NCBI GenBank assembly: GCA_022615295.1
Contig: JAKEHF010000060.1
Span: 1-15,303, forward strand
DNA length: 15,303 bases
DNA from: Actinomycetota bacterium
Lineage (GTDB): Bacteria; Actinomycetota; Acidimicrobiia; Spongiisociales; ZC4RG35
Direction of reading: 5' to 3'
Shown: positions 1-5,285 of the stretch, piece after piece
Position numbering within the stretch: the stretch's first letter is position 1
How the letters are laid out: each line of letters opens with the position of its first letter
Translations under genes and position numbers: made by a program
Notes under the pieces: model-generated
Databases searched by the model: none
Told to the model about the DNA's origin: nothing
The model's input: only the letters and a program-made list of their open reading frames with translations

Positions 1-36
1 ATCACCGCCTTGACCCCGATCGAGGAGCTGACGTGA
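1..36 (+). CDS. 3' end of an upstream gene, probably TadA/CpaF-type secretion ATPase (partial)
   Basis: Only the last 11 codons are visible (ending PIEELT then TGA at 34-36), so the product cannot be read from sequence alone. The stop overlaps the ATG of the TadB-like gene by one base (TGATG), which implies the same operon. In actinobacterial Tad clusters, such as M. tuberculosis Rv3659c to Rv3654c, the gene directly before the TadB-like gene encodes the TadA/CpaF pilus-assembly ATPase. That assignment is inference from position. The reading frame itself is reasonably secure because it is open to the window edge and coupled to the next gene. Confidence 0.5.
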   Translation: MTALTPIEELT

Positions 37-665
37 TGGAGCTCCTTCTCGTAGCCGTGGCATTGGGGTCCGGTATCGGCCCGGGGCGGACGCTGGTCCT
101 TGCCCTCCTGCTTCATTACCCGTTGGTCGCCCTGGCCGCCATCGTCCTCCTCGTCGCGGTCCGGGGACGTGAGACCAGGTCGAGTGCAGTGTCCTTCTGT
201 GAAAGCGTCGCCTCCGAGCTCCGCTCCGGGTCCTCTCTGCGCCATGCGCTGGGGGAATCTGCGGTGGCGTTGGGAAAGCCGGAGCTGGCTGCCGCGGTCC
301 GTACCGGGCCTGCCGAGAGCCTGGGAAGCAGTGTCGCCGCAGAGTTCGGTGTGGTGGCGAGGGAGATCGAGGTCGTCATCAACGCCGCGCAGGGCTCCGG
401 CGGTCCCAGCGCCTCGCTGTTCGACGAGATGGCCAATCTCGCATCGGCCGAGAGCGAGTTGCGACGCGAGCTGCTGGTGGCCTCCGCCCCCGCCCGGGCC
501 GCCACCGCTCTCTTCATAGGGGTCCCCACGCTGTATCTCGCCGCGAGATGGGACTCCCTCCACGACCTGGTGTCCGCACCGGACCAGCGGCTGGTGGGCA
601 TCGCCGGTCTGACGCTCTTCCTCATCGGTCTCGGCTCGGTGTTCCTCATGATGAGGGGGACGTGA
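36..665 (+). CDS. TadB-like inner-membrane platform protein of Tad/Flp pilus (type II secretion F family)
   Basis: This 209-residue protein has hydrophobic segments at about residues 1-43 and 155-205 around a soluble helical centre. The centre carries the T2SSF-type pattern of a Ser/Leu-rich helix with ELRSGSSLRHAL near residues 61-72, followed by a second helix pair near 108-150. Proteins of this family form the membrane platform on which the secretion ATPase acts to push pilin subunits outward. It is shorter than full TadB proteins (about 300 residues), as is usual for the actinobacterial version. The ATG at 36 is chosen because GAGGAG lies at 22-27 with an 8-base spacer; a GTG at 33 is the only alternative close by. 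The gene overlaps its upstream and downstream neighbours by one base each, consistent with translational coupling in a tad operon. Confidence 0.8.
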   Translation: MELLLVAVALGSGIGPGRTLVLALLLHYPLVALAAIVLLVAVRGRETRSSAVSFCESVASELRSGSSLRHALGESAVALGKPELAAAVRTGPAESLGSSVAAEFGVVAREIEVVINAAQGSGGPSASLFDEMANLASAESELRRELLVASAPARAATALFIGVPTLYLAARWDSLHDLVSAPDQRLVGIAGLTLFLIGLGSVFLMMRGT

Positions 666-1162
666 TGCGGGCGCTCCTCTGGCTCGGCCTGGTGCTTCTC
701 CTCCTCGGGGGGCGACCGCGAAGGCGGCCATCGGTCGAACCGCCGTTGCGTCTCGTCCTCATCCTCCTCCTCGTCGGGCTGCGCTCCGGCCAATCGGTCT
801 TGTCGGCCCTCCAATCTGCATCAAGGGCCTTGCCCCACCACCGGGAGCTCTCCCTGGTCACTCGGATGGCGACTGTGGCCGGGCTCGGCGAGGCGATGGA
901 TCGGGTCCGGGGACCCCTACGCCCCGTCATGGCGCAACTGGCGCGTGGCCAGCGCTCGGGGGCCCCCCTCGCGGGGATCGTGGCGCGGATGATCGAGGAC
1001 GATCTCGCCGTGGAGCGAGCTGCCGGTTTGGCCAAGGCGAAGAAGCTGCCCACACGTCTCCTCGTCCCGGTAACCCTCCTGATGCTCCCGGGTCTCGTGC
1101 TCCTCCTCTACGCCCCGTCGTTGATCGCCCTCTACGACGAGTTGACCGGGGTCTGGCCATGA
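665..1162 (+). CDS. TadC-like inner-membrane platform protein of Tad/Flp pilus (type II secretion F family)
   Basis: This 165-residue protein has an N-terminal hydrophobic stretch (about 3-15), a second at 28-39, and a strong C-terminal membrane segment at about 132-157. Between them lie two family-type helical motifs, GLRSGQSVLSAL (38-49) and ARGQRSGAPLAG (93-104). This is the arrangement of the second, shorter T2SSF partner in actinobacterial Tad clusters, where TadB-like and TadC-like proteins are adjacent and probably form a hetero-oligomeric platform. The ATG at 665 overlaps the previous stop (TGATG), with GAGGGGGA at 653-660 as ribosome binding site. It is much smaller than canonical TadC (about 300 residues), so the call rests on motif and context. 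It could equally be called a type II secretion F-domain protein. Confidence 0.75.
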   Translation: MRALLWLGLVLLLLGGRPRRRPSVEPPLRLVLILLLVGLRSGQSVLSALQSASRALPHHRELSLVTRMATVAGLGEAMDRVRGPLRPVMAQLARGQRSGAPLAGIVARMIEDDLAVERAAGLAKAKKLPTRLLVPVTLLMLPGLVLLLYAPSLIALYDELTGVWP

Positions 1163-1182
1163 GTTCCGCACTTCTCCCCGCG

Positions 1183-1199
1183 TCCGGTCGGTCACCGGA
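1183..1199 (+). repeat. Stem-loop between tadC-like and pilin genes
   Basis: TCCGGT at 1183-1188 pairs with ACCGGA at 1194-1199 around a five-base loop, giving a 6-bp GC-rich stem. It lies in the only sizeable gap of the tad block (1163-1215), just upstream of the pilin ribosome binding site. There is no T-run, so it is not a classical terminator. It could mark an mRNA processing or stabilising site ahead of the pilin gene; that is inference. Confidence 0.4.
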
Positions 1200-1202
1200 G
1201 TG

Positions 1203-1209
1203 AAAGGGG
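1203..1209 (+). promoter_or_regulatory. Ribosome binding site of Flp pilin gene
   Basis: AAAGGGG ends six bases before the ATG at 1216. It is a well placed Shine-Dalgarno site, and it decides the start over the ATG at 1228. The strong site fits a pilin subunit that must be made in excess over its assembly proteins. Confidence 0.6.
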
Positions 1210-1215
1210 TGTCTG

Positions 1216-1401
1216 ATGACACGCTTGATGAAGATGCTGGCCTCGGAGAAGGGTCAGGGGACCGTGGAGTACTTCCTGGTGATCCTGGCGGCCACCGCCC
1301 TCGCCATCATCGCCCTCCGCTGGCTCCAGTCGGGTGGCGGCGGCGGCATACTCACCGATCTCTTCGGCAGGGTGATCCGGTGGGTGGTGGGGCGGTTCTG
1401 A
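1216..1401 (+). CDS. Flp-type major pilin precursor (DUF4244-like)
   Basis: This is a 61-residue prepilin. A short basic leader ends at Gly13, followed by QGTVEY, so cleavage after Gly13 would give a mature protein with Glu at position 5 and Tyr at 6, the hallmark of Flp pilins processed by a TadV-type prepilin peptidase. A hydrophobic helix follows (about residues 20-37), then a glycine run (residues 40-44) and an amphipathic tail rich in Arg and Trp. M. tuberculosis Rv3656c has the same plan and sits at the same place in its operon. The product would be the structural subunit of a thin adhesive or DNA-uptake pilus. No prepilin peptidase gene is in the window. The start is set by the AAAGGGG site six bases upstream. 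Confidence 0.8.
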   Translation: MTRLMKMLASEKGQGTVEYFLVILAATALAIIALRWLQSGGGGGILTDLFGRVIRWVVGRF

Positions 1402-1763
1402 GGCCGAGCCGCGGGGGCGTCACCGTGGAGTTCTTCCTGGTGATCCCGATGCTCGTGCTCGTCCTTGCCGCGGGTGTGCAAACGGTTGCCCTCACCCGCG
1501 CCCGAATCGAGCTCGTCGGCGCAGCCCGGGAGGGGGCGCGGGTGGCGGCGACCACCCCCGATCCGTCCCGGGCGGTGTCCGCGGTCCTCGCCGCCCTGCC
1601 CTCGACGGTGCGGGATCGGGCCCGGGTGTCCGTGACCCGCCCCGCGGTGGTCGGCCAGCCGGCCCGGGTGGTGGTGCGGGTGCGTCATCATCTCGGTGCA
1701 CCCTTCCCCGACATGTTCACCGTCGAGCTCTCGGCGTCCGCCTCGATGCTGGTGGAGCGTTGA
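1380..1763 (+). CDS. TadE-like minor pilin
   Basis: The protein has an N-terminal prepilin-like motif, RGGVTVEF, at about residues 11-18; cleavage after the first Gly of GG leaves Glu at mature position 5. A hydrophobic helix follows (about 18-37), then ARIELVGAAREGARVAA, the conserved TadE region where a helix continues into the soluble domain. TadE proteins are pseudopilins that help initiate or tip Flp pili. The start is uncertain. GTG at 1380 is chosen because it is the last ordinary start codon before the prepilin motif, and it overlaps the pilin gene by 22 bases. CTG at 1398, touching the pilin stop, is an alternative. The reading frame downstream of 1420 is secure. The gene ends in a TTGA overlap with the next one. 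Confidence 0.75.
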   Translation: MGGGAVLRPSRGGVTVEFFLVIPMLVLVLAAGVQTVALTRARIELVGAAREGARVAATTPDPSRAVSAVLAALPSTVRDRARVSVTRPAVVGQPARVVVRVRHHLGAPFPDMFTVELSASASMLVER

Positions 1764-2143
1764 GAGAGGGAGGCGCCATGGCCGTCGTGATGACGGTGGC
1801 CATGGCCCTCCTGGCGGTCTCGTTGACCGCGGTCGCCTCCCTCGGCCTCCTCTATGCGGCCAGGGCCCAGGCGGTGACGGGATCGGACGCCGCGGCGCTT
1901 GCCGCTGCAGTGGCCACCTACCCCGGGACCGGCCGTGGGTCCCCTCGCGTGGAGGCGGCCATGGCCGCCTCGAGGAACGGGGCGCGTCTCGTTGCATGCG
2001 TGTGCCCGACGGACTCGGGGCTGGGACCTCGGGTCAGCCAGGTCACGGTGACGGTCAGGGTCGACGTCCCCGTGTTCGGGGTGGTCACCGTGCGGGCCAC
2101 GTCACGGGCCGAGTTCGACCCGAGAGCCTGGTTGGGGAGGTAG
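1760..2143 (+). CDS. TadE-like secretion-neighbourhood protein (Rv3654c type)
   Basis: This 127-residue protein has one N-terminal hydrophobic helix (about 8-33), then an Ala-rich stretch with SDAAALAAAVATYPG (about 43-57) and a small beta-rich C-terminal part ending in RAEFDPRAWLGR. The Ala-rich ADLAALAAA-like block right after the helix is typical of the second TadE-like protein that ends actinobacterial Tad operons (Rv3654c type). The role is probably that of a minor pilin or pilus-associated envelope protein. Two starts compete: TTG at 1760 overlaps the previous stop and keeps an REGGA motif like the RGSAT leader of relatives, while ATG at 1778 has GAGGGAGG four bases upstream. The longer form is listed. 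Two cysteines at about 82 and 84 (CVC) could form a disulfide outside the cell. Confidence 0.7.
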   Translation: MREGGAMAVVMTVAMALLAVSLTAVASLGLLYAARAQAVTGSDAAALAAAVATYPGTGRGSPRVEAAMAASRNGARLVACVCPTDSGLGPRVSQVTVTVRVDVPVFGVVTVRATSRAEFDPRAWLGR

Positions 2144-2144
2144 A

Positions 2145-2150
2145 TATCCT
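2145..2150 (+). promoter_or_regulatory. Candidate -10 element for a leaderless polX transcript
   Basis: TATCCT fits the actinobacterial TAnnnT consensus and ends exactly seven bases before the polX ATG, so transcription would begin at or beside the A of the start codon. No usable Shine-Dalgarno site lies at normal distance from that ATG; the GGGGAGG at 2134-2140 is 17 bases away. No convincing -35 element is visible, and the hexamer is short, so this is a moderate-confidence call. Confidence 0.4.
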
Positions 2151-2157
2151 CGCCAAC

Positions 2158-3885
2158 ATGGCCAGCCGGTCCGACGTCATCAGGATGCTCGTCGAGTTGA
2201 CCCGGTTGACGACCCTCGAAGAGGGATCACCCCAGGCGTTCAAGGTCAGGGCCTACGAGAACGCCATAGCCGGTATCGAGGCCCATCCGGGGGAGCTCTC
2301 AGGGCTGACCAAGGCCGAGCTGACCCAGATCAAGGGGGTGGGAAGCTCCACCGCCGAGAAGATCCTCGAGTTGGAGCGGACCGGGACGGTTGCCAAGCTC
2401 GAGATGCTCCGTAGCGAGTACCCCCCGCCTTTCGTGGAGATGACCAAGATCCCGGGTCTTGGCCCGAAGACTCTGAAGATGCTACGCGCCGAGATCGGCA
2501 TCGAAGACGTGGCAGGTCTCAAGGCAGCCGCAGAGACACAAAGGCTCAGGGACCTCCCCGGGATGGGGGAGAAGTCCGAGGAGAAGATCCTCAGGGCGAT
2601 CGACCGTCTCGGTCTCGGGGGCAAGGACCGGCGCACGCCCCTCGTCGAGGTGATGGGTCTGGCGACTGCCCTGGCCACACGGCTCGCCGAGCTCGAGGCC
2701 GTGGACCGCGCCGTGCCCTGTGGGTCGCTGCGTCGGTTCTCGGAGACCGTCGGCGACCTGGACATAGTCGTCTCCACGACCGACCCGGCACTGGTCTCGG
2801 CCGAGGTGCTGGGGTGGGCCGAGGTCGCCGAGGTGATCGGCGCAGGGGCCACCAAGACCTCGTTCCTCACCAGGGAGGGTCTTCAGGTCGACATCCGGAC
2901 CGTGCGACCCGACCAACTCGGCTCGGCCCTCCTCTACTTCACAGGGTCGAAGACCCACAACATCGCCTTGCGACAGCGTGCCCTCGATCGGGACTGGCTG
3001 CTCAGCGAATACGGCTTGTTCGAGGGGGAGACGGTCGTCGCCTCCCAAGCCGAGGAGGAGATCTACGAGGCGCTGGGTCTCGGGTACATCCCACCTCCAT
3101 TGCGAGAGGGAGGCGGGGAGATCGAGGCCGCGTGGCGCGGGGACCTCCCCCGGCTGGCGACCAGGGAGGACATCAGGGGTGACCTCCACTTCCACAGCGA
3201 CCGGTCCGGCGACGGCCGTTCCACGCTCGAGGACATGGTGGAGGCCGCGATCGCCTCCGGGTATGACTACGTGGCCATCACCGACCATGGTGAGGACCTG
3301 GCGATCAACGGGTCGTCGCGGGAGGAGATGATCGCCCACCGCGACCGCATCCGCCAGCTCGACGACCGGTATAGCGAGATCACCCTCCTCTTCGGGTGTG
3401 AGCTCAACATCGGGCCCGAGGGAGGTCTCGACTACGACCCGACGTTCAGACTCGAGTTCGACTACTGCGTGGCCTCGATACACAGCCACTTCGATCTCGA
3501 CAGGGCCGCCCAGACCGCACGCATCCTCACCGCGCTCGGGGATCCGGCCGTCAACGCCATAGGACATCTCAGCGGGAGATACGTCGGCAGGAGACCGGGC
3601 GTCGAGCTCGACATCCCGGTGGTGCTCGAGGCTCTGGCGCTGACCGGGGTGGCCCTCGAGATCAATGGCGCTCTGGACAGACTCGACGCCACATCGGAGG
3701 TGGCGCGTGAGGCAATGACCGCAGGCGTCGACTTCGTCATCGACACCGACTCCCACCACATCCGTGACCTCGTCAGAATGGACTACGGAGTGGCATATGC
3801 CCAGAGGGGCTGGGTCACCGCCGAGCGTGTGGTCAACACCCGGCCGATCGACGTCTTGCGCTCCTGGGCGGCTCGCCGGCGCTGA
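2158..3885 (+). CDS. polX: PolX-family DNA polymerase with C-terminal PHP nuclease domain
   Basis: This 575-residue protein has the usual length of bacterial PolX. The N-terminal part has three helix-hairpin-helix motifs (IKGVGSSTAEKI at 58-69, IPGLGPKTLKML at 98-109, LPGMGEKSEEKI at 133-144). The polymerase palm has the GSLRR nucleotide-binding motif (189-193), the catalytic pair D200 and D202 in GDLDIV, and D245 in VDIRTV. The PHP domain carries the metal ligands H344/H346, D376/H377, E415, H442/H444, H470 and D531/H533. Bacterial PolX fills short gaps in base-excision repair, and its PHP domain gives Mn-dependent 3'-5' exonuclease and AP-site processing. All key residues are present, so both activities are expected. 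The gene starts 14 bases after the tad operon, with no ribosome site but a leaderless-type -10. Confidence 0.95.
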   Translation: MASRSDVIRMLVELTRLTTLEEGSPQAFKVRAYENAIAGIEAHPGELSGLTKAELTQIKGVGSSTAEKILELERTGTVAKLEMLRSEYPPPFVEMTKIPGLGPKTLKMLRAEIGIEDVAGLKAAAETQRLRDLPGMGEKSEEKILRAIDRLGLGGKDRRTPLVEVMGLATALATRLAELEAVDRAVPCGSLRRFSETVGDLDIVVSTTDPALVSAEVLGWAEVAEVIGAGATKTSFLTREGLQVDIRTVRPDQLGSALLYFTGSKTHNIALRQRALDRDWLLSEYGLFEGETVVASQAEEEIYEALGLGYIPPPLREGGGEIEAAWRGDLPRLATREDIRGDLHFHSDRSGDGRSTLEDMVEAAIASGYDYVAITDHGEDLAINGSSREEMIAHRDRIRQLDDRYSEITLLFGCELNIGPEGGLDYDPTFRLEFDYCVASIHSHFDLDRAAQTARILTALGDPAVNAIGHLSGRYVGRRPGVELDIPVVLEALALTGVALEINGALDRLDATSEVAREAMTAGVDFVIDTDSHHIRDLVRMDYGVAYAQRGWVTAERVVNTRPIDVLRSWAARRR

Positions 3886-3980
3886 GAGAAACGACCCGGA
3901 GTCGATGGTGGGTGCTTGTAATCCCGACCTCGACCGATGATGCTGTCCGCGTTGGCGACGGTGACCGAGCTGGGGTAAGG

Positions 3981-5282
3981 GTGGGATCCACCTTCGTCCT
4001 CGACACCTGTGTCCTGCTCGCTGATCCCCGCTCGATCCTGCGTTTCGACGAGCACGACGTGGTCCTTCCCCTGGTCGTGGTCGAAGAGCTCGACCGTCAG
4101 AAGGGGAGGATGGACGAGGTGGGGACCGGGGCGCGGGGAGCGATTCGCCTCCTCGAGGAGTTGGGAGCCTCGAGAGACGGCGGTCTCCGCGATCCGGTGA
4201 GACTCCCCGGTGGCGGCACCCTTCGCATCGAGCTCAACGGGATCCTCTCGGAGCGTCTCCCCGCCGCCCTCGACCCGCGGACACCCGATCATCGCATCCT
4301 CGCCACCTGTCTCAACCTCGACGACGACCCGGTCCTCGTCACCAAGGACGCCGCCCTCCGCATAAAGGGGGCCCAGCTCGGGGTTCGGGTCCAGGACTAT
4401 CGGGCGGACACCGTCTCCGTCGAGCGGGTGAGCTCGGGGATCACCGAGCATCAAACCGACTCGGCGACCATCGACATTCTGTTTGAACAGGGCAAGATCG
4501 AGCTCGCCGGGGTGGATGCGGCCATCAACGAGTTCCTGGTGCTGCGTAACGGGACCTCTCGCTCGGCGCTGGCCCGGGTGGTGCAGACCGACCCGACGTG
4601 CATCGTCGAGCGTGTGCCCACCCACGTCCGAGCCTTCGGGGTCGAGCCGAAGAACGTGGCACAGACGGTGGCGCTCCACCAGATGCTCGACGTCTCCATA
4701 CCTGCCGTGTCGCTCATGGGCATGGCGGGGACGGGGAAGACCTTCCTTGCCCTCGCCGCCGCTCTGGAGCAGGTGCTCGAACAGCCCAGGTATCGCCGTG
4801 TCTCGGTCTATCGGCCGCTGGTCGCCGTCGGGAGACAGGAAGTGGGGTTCCTTCCCGGGGATCTCAACGAGAAGCTCACGCCTTGGATGGCCGCGGTCCA
4901 CGACAACCTGTATGCGCTCTTCTCCGACGGCGGGCCCGAGGCGGCCAGGGGGGCGATCGAGGAGCTCGTGGACCGCGGTGAGCTGGAGATGGCCGCGGTG
5001 ACCTATCTTCGGGGACGCTCCATAACGGGGGAGTTCGTGATCATCGACGAGGCCCAGAACCTCGAGCTACCCACCCTCAAGGTCATCCTGACACGGATGT
5101 CACGCGACTCGAAGGTCGTCTTCTGCGGCGACCTGTCCCAGGTCGACAACCCCTACATCTCCCCGTATGGAGGTATGGCCGCGCTCATCGAGCGCTTTCG
5201 GGGCTCTCCTCTGTTCGCACACGTGACCTTGGAGAGGTCGGTCCGCTCCCCGCTGTCAGAGATGGCGGCGACGATCCTCTGA
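3981..5282 (+). CDS. PIN-PhoH fusion ATPase/ribonuclease (PhoH2)
   Basis: An N-terminal PIN nuclease domain has its acidic residues at D8 (FVLDTCVLL), E35/E36, D103 (TPDHRILA) and D123 (VTKDAALR). It is joined to a C-terminal PhoH P-loop domain with Walker A GMAGTGKT (247-254), Walker B VIIDEAQN (353-360), GDLSQ (383-387) and a terminal LERSVRS. The 433-residue architecture is that of PhoH2, an ATP-dependent RNA helicase and ribonuclease of the kind studied in mycobacteria. GTG at 3981 is preferred because homologues begin only a few residues before the first PIN strand, and GGGG lies five bases upstream. GTG at 3912, with GGAG ten bases upstream, would add 23 residues with no recognisable domain. 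Bases 3886-3980 otherwise hold nothing clear. The gene ends 3 bases from the end of topA. Confidence 0.93.
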   Translation: MGSTFVLDTCVLLADPRSILRFDEHDVVLPLVVVEELDRQKGRMDEVGTGARGAIRLLEELGASRDGGLRDPVRLPGGGTLRIELNGILSERLPAALDPRTPDHRILATCLNLDDDPVLVTKDAALRIKGAQLGVRVQDYRADTVSVERVSSGITEHQTDSATIDILFEQGKIELAGVDAAINEFLVLRNGTSRSALARVVQTDPTCIVERVPTHVRAFGVEPKNVAQTVALHQMLDVSIPAVSLMGMAGTGKTFLALAAALEQVLEQPRYRRVSVYRPLVAVGRQEVGFLPGDLNEKLTPWMAAVHDNLYALFSDGGPEAARGAIEELVDRGELEMAAVTYLRGRSITGEFVIIDEAQNLELPTLKVILTRMSRDSKVVFCGDLSQVDNPYISPYGGMAALIERFRGSPLFAHVTLERSVRSPLSEMAATIL

Positions 5283-5285
5283 GCA

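Noticed and set aside
2482..3759. 425-codon open frame on the minus strand across polX
   Set aside because: The plus-strand polX has every catalytic residue in place; the opposite frame has no family features.
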